Positions 43,934-52,870 of a stretch of DNA of 64,000 nucleotides are shown one piece after another. Source of the stretch: Xenophilus sp. AP218F (GTDB lineage: Bacteria; Pseudomonadota; Gammaproteobacteria; Burkholderiales; Chromobacteriaceae); the NCBI GenBank assembly GCA_002213445.1, contig NJIE01000023.1:124001-188000 (forward strand). The letters are read 5' to 3'. Numbering within the stretch: the first letter of the stretch is position 1; the number at the start of each line of letters is the position of its first letter. The notes under the pieces are model-generated. The model had not been told where the DNA came from and did not search any database. It worked only from the letters and a program-made list of their open reading frames with translations. The translations under genes were made by a program, and so were the position numbers.

Positions 43934-45709
43934 ATGAAACGCTTCACTCCATTGGCACTTTCGTTGTCATTCGCATTCCTTTTCGCATCGCCGGCCAAGG
44001 CCGACTCCAACGCGTTCCGTCAGTCGATAGGCGTAGACGAGGCCCAGGCCGCCGGCCTCGACATGATGCTGCTCAACTCCAGCCTGCTGCGCAACGGCGA
44101 CGACGTCTGGAAACGCGCTCGCGAAGGATTCCAGCTGGAAGAAGTGAACGCCGACATCGTCCGCCGCCAGGAGCGCTTCTACGCCGCCAAGCCGGAATAT
44201 TTCCGCCGCACGCTGGACCGCAGCCGCAAGTATCTGTTCCACATCATGAACGAGGTGGAGCGCCGCGGGATGCCCACCGAAATCGCGCTCCTGCCGATGG
44301 TGGAAAGCGCCTTCGTCCCCACCGCCCGCTCCCGCGTCGGCGCGGCCGGCCTGTGGCAGTTCATGCCCGCCACCGGCCGCCACTACGGGCTGGAGCAAAC
44401 CTGGTGGTACGACGGCCGCCGCGACGTGACCGAAGCCACCCGCGCCGCGCTCGACTATCTGGAAAACCTGCACGAACAATTCGGCGACTGGCGGCTGGCG
44501 CTGGCCGCCTACAACTGGGGCGAAGGCAATCTGGCCCGCGCCATCGCCAAGGTCCAGGCCAGCGGTCAGGAAGCCACATACGAGAACATCCGTATGCCGA
44601 ACGAAACCCGCAACTACGTTCCCAAGCTCCTCGCCGTCCGCAACATTCTGCAACAGCCGGACAAATTCGGCGTCCGCCTGGACAAATTCCCCAACCGTCC
44701 CTACTTCGTCGCCGTATCCACCGGCAAGCACATGAACATCGACATCGCCGCCAAGCTGGCCGGCACGTCGGTTGCGGAATTCAAGGAACTCAACCCGGCC
44801 TTCAACCTGCCGGTGTACGCACACAAGGCCGGCCGCCAGATGCTGGTGCCGGCCGCCAAGGCCGACAAGTTCGTCGCCAACCTGGAAAAATGGGACAAGC
44901 CGCTGCTCACCTGGGAAGTGTATATCCCCCAAGGCGACGAGAGCGTCGCCCAGATTGCCAGCAGCCACAACATGAGCGCCAGCCAGCTGCTGGCCGCCAA
45001 CAATATCGGCGGCGGCACCTTGCGCGCCGGCCAGCCGGTGCTGGTGGCGATGAGCAAGAACCAGCGCGATATCGCGCCGCTGGACAGCACCGACACTGCG
45101 CTGCCCGAAACCGGCGCGCCGGCCGCCACCCTGATCGCCAGCGCCGGCCAACCGCCGGCGCCGGCCCCCGTCGCGCAGGCAGGCGCCGCCGCTCCCGCGC
45201 CGCAACCGGCGGCAAGCGAACCGGCGCTCCTGACCGCCAGCGCCGCGCCCGCCGTCAGCGCGAGTGCAGCCGTTCCGGTCGGCGCCGACAACGCCCAGCC
45301 GCCCGCCTCGCTCGCCGCCGATCTCAGCCGCTACACCATCGTCAGCGGCGACACGCTGTACAGCATTGCGCGCCGCTACAATCTGAGCGTGGATGATCTG
45401 AAAAACCTGAACCAGCTCGGCTCCAACACCGTGCAGGTGGGCCAGCAGCTGCTGGTGAAGGGCTCGCCGACGCTGCTCGCCGAAAACCGCGCCAGCGCGC
45501 CGGCCGCCGCCGACGAAGCGCTGGTTCAGGTCAGCCGCGTCAGCCCCCCCAGCCGCCAGGCCACCGAATACGTGGTCAAGCGTGGCGATACCCTTTACAG
45601 CATCGCCCGCCGTTTCGGCGTGGATCACAGCGATATCCAGCGCTGGAACGACGCCCGCCGCCTAGCGCGCCTGCAGCCTGGCCAGCGCGTGATCGTGCAG
45701 AAGCTGTAA
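43934..45709 (+). CDS. mltD: Membrane-bound lytic murein transglycosylase D with LysM domains
   Basis: 591 residues. A signal peptide (MKRFTPLALSLSFAFLFASPAKA) without lipobox Cys comes first. The catalytic SLT domain (about residues 100-230) has the Glu in LLPMVESAFVPTARS, GAAGLWQFMPATGRHYGL and LAAYNWGEGN. A degenerate LysM lies at about 330-375, then two clear LysM repeats (YTIVSGDTLYSIARRYNLS, YVVKRGDTLYSIARRFGVD) separated by Ala/Pro-rich linkers. It cleaves peptidoglycan glycans. The last eight codons belong to a 139-bp tandem triplication. Confidence 0.93.
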   Translation: MKRFTPLALSLSFAFLFASPAKADSNAFRQSIGVDEAQAAGLDMMLLNSSLLRNGDDVWKRAREGFQLEEVNADIVRRQERFYAAKPEYFRRTLDRSRKYLFHIMNEVERRGMPTEIALLPMVESAFVPTARSRVGAAGLWQFMPATGRHYGLEQTWWYDGRRDVTEATRAALDYLENLHEQFGDWRLALAAYNWGEGNLARAIAKVQASGQEATYENIRMPNETRNYVPKLLAVRNILQQPDKFGVRLDKFPNRPYFVAVSTGKHMNIDIAAKLAGTSVAEFKELNPAFNLPVYAHKAGRQMLVPAAKADKFVANLEKWDKPLLTWEVYIPQGDESVAQIASSHNMSASQLLAANNIGGGTLRAGQPVLVAMSKNQRDIAPLDSTDTALPETGAPAATLIASAGQPPAPAPVAQAGAAAPAPQPAASEPALLTASAAPAVSASAAVPVGADNAQPPASLAADLSRYTIVSGDTLYSIARRYNLSVDDLKNLNQLGSNTVQVGQQLLVKGSPTLLAENRASAPAAADEALVQVSRVSPPSRQATEYVVKRGDTLYSIARRFGVDHSDIQRWNDARRLARLQPGQRVIVQKL

Positions 45710-45726
45710 ACCGGACGGCCCTCGCG

Positions 45727-45756
45727 AAAAAGCCCGGCGCGCGCCGGGCTTTTTTT
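45727..45756. terminator. Convergent terminator, copy 1
   Basis: AAAAAGCCCGGCGC followed directly by its exact complement, with T and A tails on both strands. It terminates mltD. Confidence 0.9.
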
Positions 45757-45865
45757 GTTTTCCCCTCTCTCAACGCTGTCGGCCCCGCGGCGCGCCCAGC
45801 CGGCTCATGCGCCGCGCCGGGCTGCGCGTGATCGTGCAGAAGCTGTAAACCGGACGGCCCTCGCG

Positions 45866-45895
45866 AAAAAGCCCGGCGCGCGCCGGGCTTTTTTT
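45866..45895. terminator. Convergent terminator, copy 2
   Basis: Same 28-base palindrome as copy 1, displaced by 139 bases. Confidence 0.9.
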
Positions 45896-46004
45896 GTTTT
45901 CCCCTCTCTCAACGCTGTCGGCCCCGCGGCGCGCCCAGCCGGCTCATGCGCCGCGCCGGGCTGCGCGTGATCGTGCAGAAGCTGTAAACCGGACGGCCCT
46001 CGCG

Positions 46005-46034
46005 AAAAAGCCCGGCGCGCGCCGGGCTTTTTTT
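46005..46034. terminator. Convergent terminator, copy 3
   Basis: Third copy, 14 bases beyond the intact FUSC gene stop; it terminates that gene first. Confidence 0.9.
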
Positions 46035-46047
46035 GTTTTCCTCTCTC

Positions 46048-47127
46048 TCAACGCTGTCGGCCCCGCGGCGTGCCTAGCCGGCTCATGCGCCGCGCCAGGC
46101 TGCGCGTGGGCGGCGGCACCGCGATCAGCTGCGGCAGCATGTGCTTGAGACTGTGGCGCAGGGCTTCCACCGTCAGCGTCAGCTCGGCCGCCAGCCAGTG
46201 GCAATGCGAGGGGCGCTGCATCTGCGCCGGATTGTCGGCGTCGATCAGCGGCCCCACCAGCAATTGCGGCTGATTGAAGCGCAAGGCATGCGCCCCGCGC
46301 AGCAGGGTACGCACGATGGCGCGGCGCGGCGAATGGTTTTCCTCCAGCGCCGGGGTGGAGCCCGACACCTCGCTCATCCGGTCCAGCAAGGTCCACATCG
46401 CGCGTTGGCAACGCTGCACCTGGTCCAGTTCCCTGGGCTTGAGGCCAGACTCCTGCGCCACCGCCGAGAGCAGGCCGCGCATCCGCACCAGCCGGCTATT
46501 GAACTGTTCCAGCGCCGCCGCCTCGTCCACCGGCAAGCGGCGGGCGATGCGGTTGTAGAGCAAGGCCGCCTCGCGCAGATTGTCGGCCAGCAGGAAGCGC
46601 CAACTGTCGATGGCGCGCAGGGGCAGGGTGGCGGCGGTGGCCATGCCGATCAGCGAGCCGATCAACACATTGCAGCTGCGCCACAGCGCTTCGTCTATCG
46701 GCGAATCGCCAAGGCCGGCCACGATCACCAGCGTGATGCCGGTCAGCAGGGCGAGATAGCCGCCCTTGCCCTGAGCGTGCCAGCTGCTGGCTGCCACCAC
46801 CAGCAACATCCAGCCCCAGCACAGATAGGGCGAAACCCGGTACAACATGATCGCCGACAGGCCCGCCGCCGCGCCCAGCAGCGAGCCGCCCATCCGCTCC
46901 AGCGCCTTGCGCCGCACGCCGCCCCAGTGCGGCACCCCGCCCAGCACGATCAGGATCGTCACCAGCATCCAGCCGCCGTGAGGGATGCCGGTGAGCAGGG
47001 TCAAGCCCATGCCGAACAGAAAAGCCAGCGTGGCTCGCAGCATATGCGCCTGGCGCGCGTAGCGATTGAGGTAATACGGCACCACCAGCACGCGCCAGGA
47101 AGATTGCCAGTTCTTGCTTGTCGCCAC
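46048..47127 (-). CDS. FUSC-family inner membrane protein
   Basis: 359 residues. Six hydrophobic segments fill the first 170 residues (ATLAFLFGMGLTLLTGIPHGGWMLVTILIVLGG and so on), followed by a long helical cytoplasmic domain. This is the fusaric-acid-resistance/YccS-like architecture, here a single half-length module. Such proteins are linked to efflux of aromatic acids, but the substrate is unproven. It starts four bases after the dtd stop, likely one operon. Its 3' end lies in the 139-bp repeat. Confidence 0.82.
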   Translation of the reverse strand: MATSKNWQSSWRVLVVPYYLNRYARQAHMLRATLAFLFGMGLTLLTGIPHGGWMLVTILIVLGGVPHWGGVRRKALERMGGSLLGAAAGLSAIMLYRVSPYLCWGWMLLVVAASSWHAQGKGGYLALLTGITLVIVAGLGDSPIDEALWRSCNVLIGSLIGMATAATLPLRAIDSWRFLLADNLREAALLYNRIARRLPVDEAAALEQFNSRLVRMRGLLSAVAQESGLKPRELDQVQRCQRAMWTLLDRMSEVSGSTPALEENHSPRRAIVRTLLRGAHALRFNQPQLLVGPLIDADNPAQMQRPSHCHWLAAELTLTVEALRHSLKHMLPQLIAVPPPTRSLARRMSRLGTPRGRQR

Positions 47128-47130
47128 GCC

Positions 47131-47583
47131 TTACTCCGGATCCTTGCTGTCCAGCCAGATGGTCACCGGGCCGTCGTTGACCAGGCTCACCTGCATGTCC
47201 GCGCCGAATACGCCGGTGGGCACCGGTTTGCCCAGGACGGCGGACAGCTCGGCGACGAAACGGTCGAACATCGGCGCGGAAATCTCGCCGCGCGCGGCGC
47301 GGCTATAGGACGGCCGGTTGCCTTTCCTGACGCTGGCGAACAAGGTGAACTGGCTGACCGCCAGCGCCTCGCCGCCGATATCCAGCAGCGAACGGTTCAT
47401 CACCCCGTTTTCATCGTTGAACACCCGCAGCTGGACAAGCTTGCGCGTGAGCCAGCCGATATCCTCGGCGCCGTCCGCCTCCTCCACCCCCACCAGCAGC
47501 AGCAAGCCCGGCCCGATGCGCCCGGTTGTCTCCCCCGCCACCGCCACCGCCGCCTGACTGACCCGCTGAACCAAAACCCGCAT
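47131..47583 (-). CDS. dtd: D-aminoacyl-tRNA deacylase
   Basis: 150 residues. [33 protein letters not shown] opens the family; the [21 protein letters not shown] and [12 protein letters not shown] motifs form the active site. It removes D-amino acids (and Gly from tRNA-Ala) to protect translation. It is upstream of the FUSC gene. Confidence 0.96.
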   Translation of the reverse strand: MRVLVQRVSQAAVAVAGETTGRIGPGLLLLVGVEEADGAEDIGWLTRKLVQLRVFNDENGVMNRSLLDIGGEALAVSQFTLFASVRKGNRPSYSRAARGEISAPMFDRFVAELSAVLGKPVPTGVFGADMQVSLVNDGPVTIWLDSKDPE

Positions 47584-47705
47584 CGAATTCTCCTGCCTTC
47601 CAGTATGCAAACAAGGCTCCATTCTAGCGGCGTGGCGTCCGGGATAACACCGCGGCGGCGCGCGCGGCTACAATGGCGCATCCATTTCTGACAGGAAACC
47701 GCTCG

Positions 47706-48479
47706 ATGTTGATGGTCATCTCGCCGGCCAAGACGCTGGACTACGATACACCGCCCGCCACCCAGACCTACACCCAGCCCGATCTTCTGACGCACAGCGC
47801 CGAACTGATCGAGACGCTGCGCGAGAAAAGCCCGCAAGACATCGCCCAGCTGATGAGCGTCAGCGACAAGATCGCCCAGCTCAACGTCGGCCGCTACGCC
47901 GACTGGCAACCGCCGTTCACGCCGGCCAACGCCAAGCAGGCGGCGCTGGCCTTCATGGGCGACGTGTACGAAGGCCTCGACGCCGCCAGCCTGCCGCCGG
48001 CGCAGCTGGATTACCTGCAGCAGCGGCTGCGCATCCTCTCCGGCCTCTACGGCGTCTTGCGGCCGCTGGACCTGATGCAGGCCTATCGCCTGGAGATGGG
48101 CACCCGCCTGGCCAACCCGCGCGGCAAGAATCTGTACGAATTCTGGGGCGAGATCGTCACCGCCAAGCTCAACGAGCAGCTGGAGGCGCTGGGCCAGCGC
48201 ACGCTGGTCAACTTGGCCTCTGACGAATACTTCAAGGCGGTCAAACCCAAGGCCTTGAACGCCGCCATCGTCACGCCGGTGTTCCAGGACAAGAAAAACG
48301 GCCAGTACAAGATCATCAGCTTTTACGCCAAGCGCGCCCGCGGCCTGATGGCGCGCTGGGCCGCCGAACGCGGCGTCGTCGATCCGGCGGCGTTGCGCGG
48401 CTTCGACAGCGAGGGCTACGCCTTCGACCCCGCCGCCTCCGGCGAGCTCAACTGGGTTTTCCGTCGCGAACATCACTGA
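47706..48479 (+). CDS. yaaA: Peroxide-stress protein YaaA (DUF328/UPF0246)
   Basis: 257 residues. [18 protein letters not shown] and [25 protein letters not shown] with [11 protein letters not shown] are the conserved UPF0246 blocks. In E. coli YaaA limits free iron and oxidative damage under H2O2 stress and binds DNA. It is divergent from dtd. No OxyR site was identified by eye. Confidence 0.95.
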   Translation: MLMVISPAKTLDYDTPPATQTYTQPDLLTHSAELIETLREKSPQDIAQLMSVSDKIAQLNVGRYADWQPPFTPANAKQAALAFMGDVYEGLDAASLPPAQLDYLQQRLRILSGLYGVLRPLDLMQAYRLEMGTRLANPRGKNLYEFWGEIVTAKLNEQLEALGQRTLVNLASDEYFKAVKPKALNAAIVTPVFQDKKNGQYKIISFYAKRARGLMARWAAERGVVDPAALRGFDSEGYAFDPAASGELNWVFRREHH

Positions 48480-48866
48480 CACCCCAGCCGGCGCGCCTTC
48501 CCCCGGCGCGCCCGTTTCCCCTTCTTCCTCGCCAGATTCCACGACGGACTGCATCCTGCGCGCAACAGTTCTCACCCAAACGATCATGCAAAATCCGCAT
48601 GCCTCGCCGCCTTCAGCGGCTGGTCGATCCCGGCAAAGCCGTCTCTAGCCCGCCTCTAGCTCTGTCAAAGCCTCATATTAAACATTTGATTATCAATAAT
48701 TAAACTATTTTCAATGTTGAATTTAACAAACCCGGCAACTACACTCCGACTCACAAAAAACATTACAGATTCTTGCCTTCAGCTTAAACAAGGCAAAGTC
48801 AAAATAGCGACAAGCGGGCCGGCAAACTGCTCGAAACGGGCGAAATCCATTCTGTAGAGGCTCGAT
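48480..48866. other. Intergenic region with an AT-rich core before the mini-pilin gene
   Basis: About 390 bases. The segment 48670-48730 is strongly AT-rich (runs such as ATTATCAATAATTAAAC), unlike the surrounding DNA, and includes TTCAA-tg-TTGAA. This composition is typical of H-NS/MvaT-bound promoters of surface genes. No gene is seen. Confidence 0.45.
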
Positions 48867-49160
48867 ATGAACAAGATCATCATCACCTTGGCTGCGCTGG
48901 CGGCTATGCAATCCGGCTTGGTCCTGGCAGCCCAGGGCGGCGTCATCGGCTTCTCCGGCTCCATCGTCAAAGAGCCGTGCGCGCAGGAAACCAGCGCCCT
49001 GGCCCGCTACGCTTCGCATCCGCAACTGTATCAGGCCGCGCGCAAGGTCTCGTCCGGCCCCACTTGCTCCGGTCTGGACAACACCCAGTCCGTGACGATC
49101 AGCCGCGTGAAGACCAGCCAGTCCGCCGAAGGCCAGATCGTTACCGTCGTCTACAACTGA
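48867..49160 (+). CDS. Small exported pilin-like protein (mini-pilin)
   Basis: 97 residues. A signal peptide (MNKIIITLAALAAMQSGLVLA) is followed by a mature part of about 75 residues. AAQGGVIGFSGSIVKEPC resembles the first strands of type-1 pilins (G-I-F-G-I-x-x-x-C). A second Cys (GPTC) could form the pilin disulfide, and VTVVYN resembles the last strand. The length is half that of normal pilins, so domains are missing. It is convergent with the usher-pilus operon. It could be a minor subunit, terminator or regulator of the pilus. Confidence 0.65.
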   Translation: MNKIIITLAALAAMQSGLVLAAQGGVIGFSGSIVKEPCAQETSALARYASHPQLYQAARKVSSGPTCSGLDNTQSVTISRVKTSQSAEGQIVTVVYN

Positions 49161-49177
49161 GCGCCGCAAGAACTCGA

Positions 49178-49216
49178 AAACGCCGCCGCCGCGGATGCTC
49201 CGCGGCGGCGGCGTTT
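49178..49216. terminator. Hairpin between mini-pilin and adhesin genes
   Basis: AACGCCGCCGCCGCGGA pairs with TCCGCGGCGGCGGCGTT over a 3-base loop, a 17-bp stem ending in T. It serves both converging genes. Confidence 0.85.
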
Positions 49217-49236
49217 GCTTTGCCCGCAAGATCGGA

Positions 49237-50208
49237 TCACTGGTAAAGCATATTGAGCGTCACCACCGATCGCAGCGTGCCAGGCGTCACCGCCGTCGTG
49301 CGCATGTATTCGACGAACACAGGCAATTGCGCCGTTTGCGACTGGATATCCACCACCCGGGTGTTGTTGGTGCTGTTCGCTCCTATATTCCGCCCGTCGC
49401 CCAGCGTCCCCATGAAAACCGCCACGCCCTTGGCCGTGCCGCCCGTATTCGCAAACAGGATGGGGTTATTCGCGTCCGCCGAGCCGGAAAAACTGAAGGT
49501 GGCGGTATGCAGCCCGGTCGAGCAATTGCTGGCGGTAATCGTGAAGCTGACGCTGCCCGCCGCGCTGCCCACCGCCGGCAGGGCGCTGACGCCTATGGTC
49601 GGCAGGGTCACCACCCGGTTAACATCCGCCGCGCTCAGATTGCAGGTGCCGCCGGGCGTGAACGTCACCGAGCCGTTGATCAGCTGGTTGTAGTTGACCC
49701 CGGGATAACCATTCAAGCCCCCCACCCCGTCCAGTTGGAACACCGAATACTGGCTAACCGCGACGGTGCCGCTGGATGGCGCGCCCGAGGTCTTGAGCAG
49801 CACGATGGAGTATTGCAGCGTCGTGGAGATGGAGCCTGCGGCCGGCACATAAATGCCGGTATTGATCGCCCCGTTCGACTGCGTGTAAGTCTGTCCGTTG
49901 AAGATGATGCCGATCTGCAAGCCGGCAGCCAGCGCCGTTTTCTTGGGGTTGACCCAGAAGTACACGTTCTCGCCCAGGCTCTGCTGGCAGTAGACGCTGA
50001 TGGTCTGCAGAGGCGACTGCCAGATGACGGTGCCGCTTGGCGCGGCGGCGGAAACGTACAGGTTGCCGGGCAGGCTCAAGGTGGAGGTCACGCTGCCTGA
50101 CGAACTGGCGCCATTCCAGCACGCCAGGGCATGGCTGGTCGCCGGCAGGCACAGCAAGCACACGCACAGCCAGGCGCGCAGCGCGCGGATAATCGATTGG
50201 CTCATCAT
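49237..50208 (-). CDS. Chaperone-usher pilus tip adhesin / two-domain fimbrial protein
   Basis: 323 residues. The signal peptide includes WLCVCLLCLPATSHA. The N-terminal domain (about 35-180) has two Cys (ACWNG, VYCQQS) and is a presumed lectin-like domain. The C-terminal pilin domain (about 190-323) has CNLSAADVNRVVTLPTIGV, NCSTGLHTATF and ends with the TLNMLYQ donor-strand tail. It is the last gene of the operon, the usual place for an adhesin. The receptor is unknown. Confidence 0.85.
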   Translation of the reverse strand: MMSQSIIRALRAWLCVCLLCLPATSHALACWNGASSSGSVTSTLSLPGNLYVSAAAPSGTVIWQSPLQTISVYCQQSLGENVYFWVNPKKTALAAGLQIGIIFNGQTYTQSNGAINTGIYVPAAGSISTTLQYSIVLLKTSGAPSSGTVAVSQYSVFQLDGVGGLNGYPGVNYNQLINGSVTFTPGGTCNLSAADVNRVVTLPTIGVSALPAVGSAAGSVSFTITASNCSTGLHTATFSFSGSADANNPILFANTGGTAKGVAVFMGTLGDGRNIGANSTNNTRVVDIQSQTAQLPVFVEYMRTTAVTPGTLRSVVTLNMLYQ

Positions 50209-50247
50209 TCTTTCGCTTTCTGGCTTTCGCAGTCTGGTCGCTAGCCT

Positions 50248-52815
50248 TCACTCGGCATCGCATACGGCTTCGGTTATCGAATAACCCGCGCCATTCACTC
50301 GCGCCGAGGGCTGATAATGGAAGCGGCACTGTTGATCCGGCGCGCCGCCCCAGTCGGCCCGCAGCGTTTTCCCTTCCATGCCGCGCAGGAAGGCGCGGCT
50401 GCCCTGCCCCACCATCGCCAGCACGTCGCCCTTGTCGCTCAACACCGACGCCCCTACCGGCACGGCGCTGCCGTCGGCCCGCGTCAGCGTCACGATGACG
50501 GGTTTGCCCTGTTCGGTGGGGAACTTGAGCATCACGATGGCTCCGGCGCGCGGCGCGTCCTGCTGCGCGGTCTCCTGCAGCTCGACGTTCTCGCTCATCC
50601 CCTTCGGGTCCAGCGAGACTTCGTTCTGCCGGTACGGCATCAACGACGACACCACCGCGTAGCCGTCCTGATTGACGCGCACGCCGTTGGTGTTGTTGAC
50701 CGCAGCGCCCGCCGCGCCCGGCGCGTCGATGACGGCGAACGATTCGCCCACCGATTGCGCCGCGGTGACGCCGCCCGGATGGAACACCAGGGCGCCCATC
50801 ACCCCGGCATTGGCTTGCGAGGCATGGCCGACGCTGCTGCCGCCGACGCTGACCGTGGCCACCGAACTGGCGTACTGCACGCTGGCCCCGCCGCCGCCGC
50901 TATGGTTGCCGGAGGCGTCGCGGGCATCGCTGGCGTAGACGTTGTAGCTGAGGTTGTTCAGCTCGCCGCTGGTGCCGCTGACCGCCAGCTGGTTGCTGGC
51001 GCTGCGATCGCTGTTGCTGTTGACGCTGGCGGTCAACAGCGGCGCGTGCGCGGCGCGGCCCAGCGGCATCGACACGCTCAGCGTGTACTGGTTGACGTTG
51101 TTGCCCAGGGCATCGTGCAGCCGGCCGGCGGACAGGCTGAAATTGACCGACTTGAAGGTATTGTTGTACCCAAGCTGGTAGGTCACGTCGCGGCCGCTCT
51201 GGTTCCAGTAGTCCTGCGTCGAGCCGCTGATGTAAACATGCCCCCAGCCCGCCGGCAGCGGCTGGTCAGCGTTCAATTGAAACTGGTTGCGGGTGCGGTA
51301 CACCGCGCCGTTCTGGTTCAGCAGATTGACGTAGTCCTGGAACTGCAGATAACCGGTGGTGGAGTAGCGATACGCCGCTACCGTGAAGTTGGTGCCGGTG
51401 CTTGCCAGCAGCTTGCTGTAGGCCAGGCGATAGCTCTGGCCGCTCATGTTCTCGCCGCCCCCGGCATTGGAAAGGTTGCTGGCCCAGGACTGGGTGACGT
51501 CCAGCGCCAGCGCGCCGATGGCGGTATTGAGCCCTGCGCCGAAGATGCCGGCCTGGTAATGCTCGGCGGCGATGCCGCCGCCGTACAGCGTCAGGCTGCC
51601 ATTCACGCCGCGCTGGTAGGTGGCTTGCACGAAGTCCGGATGCCGGCTCAGCGTGCTATCGCGCCACTGCCCCGCCGTCACCGAATAGCGCCATTGATCC
51701 TGGCGCAGCAGCTGCGGCACCGCGGCGTAGGGCACGACGAAGGTGCGCACCCGGCCATCGGCCTCGGTCACCGTCACGTTCAGATCGCCGGCGAAGCCGG
51801 TGTTGTACAGGTCGTCGATGCTGAACTCGCCCGGCGGCACGGCGTTTTCATAGATCAGGTTGCCGTTCTGGCGGATCGATACCTTGGCGTTGGTCTCCGC
51901 CACGCCGCGCACCACCGGCGCGTAGCCTTGCATCGACTCCGGCTGCATGCGGTCGTCGGAATTGAGCTGCACCCCGCGGTAGGGCACGCTGTTGAACAAG
52001 TCCGACGGCGTGAAGTTGTCGCCGATGGTCAGCACCGAGCGCCAGTCGGTGATGTCGCGCTGCGCGTAGGCCGACGTCGCCTGGTAATGGCGCTGGCTGC
52101 CGTTGCCGCCGTCCTGCTGAGTGACGGCGCCGTTGTAGCGCAGCCTCCACATGCCGAGGTTGAGCCCGGCGTTGGCGCCCAGATAATACTGGGTGGACGC
52201 GCTATTGGACCCGGTGTCGTAGTGATAGACGTTGGCGTTGTAGTTGAGGAAGCCGGCGAAGGGCGCGCCGGCGTCCCAGTATTGGGGATCGACGTAGCCG
52301 CGAGCATGCGCGCGCAGGTATTTCTGCGGCACGCTGACGTCCAGGCGCAAATCGCCGCTATTGAAGCTGGAAAGGGCGCCGGGAACCAGCTGGGCAATGT
52401 CCCGACAAGGCTCGTCCTGCGGCGGCGCGGTCTCCGGCGTCTGCTCCAGACGCTTGAAATCCACGCCCATCTCCTCCAGCGCCTTGCGGCTGAAGCAGGC
52501 AAACACCCTGTGATCGTCTCGCTCTTTCATCAGCACGTCGCGACGGCCGATCCAGGCATCGTTGACGAACACGTCGGCGCGATAATTGCCGGGCAGCGCG
52601 CCCCCTGCCTGGTTGAAACGGCTCAGCCCCAAGGGCGGCGTGCCCGGCGCCCGGTTCAGGAACGCCGGATTGAACTGCACATCGTCCGGCGACGATGCCG
52701 GCGCCGCCGGCGCATCGGCCCAGGCCGAGGAGCCGCCGAACAGCCCGCACACCAGCGTGGCGAGAAGCGGCAGGCTCCCGCATCCAGCCTGCCATCGAGT
52801 CGGGGAAGGTTTCAT
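50248..52815 (-). CDS. Outer membrane usher protein
   Basis: 855 residues of FimD/PapC type. After the signal peptide an N-terminal chaperone-binding domain carries FNPAFLNRAPG and GNYRADVFVNDAWIGRRDV. CFSRKALEEMGVD has the usual Cys, paired with one in PCRDIAQL. The 24-strand beta barrel and plug follow, then C-terminal domains with RVNQDGYAVVSSLMPYRQNEVSLDPKGM. It secretes and assembles pilus subunits. The ATG at 52815 (MKPSPTRW) precedes the signal peptide. Confidence 0.95.
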   Translation of the reverse strand: MKPSPTRWQAGCGSLPLLATLVCGLFGGSSAWADAPAAPASSPDDVQFNPAFLNRAPGTPPLGLSRFNQAGGALPGNYRADVFVNDAWIGRRDVLMKERDDHRVFACFSRKALEEMGVDFKRLEQTPETAPPQDEPCRDIAQLVPGALSSFNSGDLRLDVSVPQKYLRAHARGYVDPQYWDAGAPFAGFLNYNANVYHYDTGSNSASTQYYLGANAGLNLGMWRLRYNGAVTQQDGGNGSQRHYQATSAYAQRDITDWRSVLTIGDNFTPSDLFNSVPYRGVQLNSDDRMQPESMQGYAPVVRGVAETNAKVSIRQNGNLIYENAVPPGEFSIDDLYNTGFAGDLNVTVTEADGRVRTFVVPYAAVPQLLRQDQWRYSVTAGQWRDSTLSRHPDFVQATYQRGVNGSLTLYGGGIAAEHYQAGIFGAGLNTAIGALALDVTQSWASNLSNAGGGENMSGQSYRLAYSKLLASTGTNFTVAAYRYSTTGYLQFQDYVNLLNQNGAVYRTRNQFQLNADQPLPAGWGHVYISGSTQDYWNQSGRDVTYQLGYNNTFKSVNFSLSAGRLHDALGNNVNQYTLSVSMPLGRAAHAPLLTASVNSNSDRSASNQLAVSGTSGELNNLSYNVYASDARDASGNHSGGGGASVQYASSVATVSVGGSSVGHASQANAGVMGALVFHPGGVTAAQSVGESFAVIDAPGAAGAAVNNTNGVRVNQDGYAVVSSLMPYRQNEVSLDPKGMSENVELQETAQQDAPRAGAIVMLKFPTEQGKPVIVTLTRADGSAVPVGASVLSDKGDVLAMVGQGSRAFLRGMEGKTLRADWGGAPDQQCRFHYQPSARVNGAGYSITEAVCDAE

Positions 52816-52870
52816 CGCGCATTCCGTTTTGCTGCGCAGGCGGCCAGACAACAGGCGGCCGCCCGAATGG

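Larger units (their letters stand above)
45685..46101. repeat. Three tandem copies of a 139-bp unit spanning two convergent gene ends
   Basis: Units at 45685-45823, 45824-45962 and 45963-46101, each starting at GCGCGT. Each holds the last eight mltD codons with stop, a bidirectional terminator and the last 18 codons (with stop) of the convergent FUSC gene. Units 1 and 2 appear identical; unit 3, which is joined to the intact FUSC gene, differs at about four bases. Both native genes stay intact. The shared GCGCGTG at both outer junctions suggests the duplication arose there. Confidence 0.95.

Noticed and set aside
45755-46148. Two near-identical 71-84 residue open frames
   Set aside because: Created by the 139-bp tandem repeat reading through terminators and antisense gene ends.
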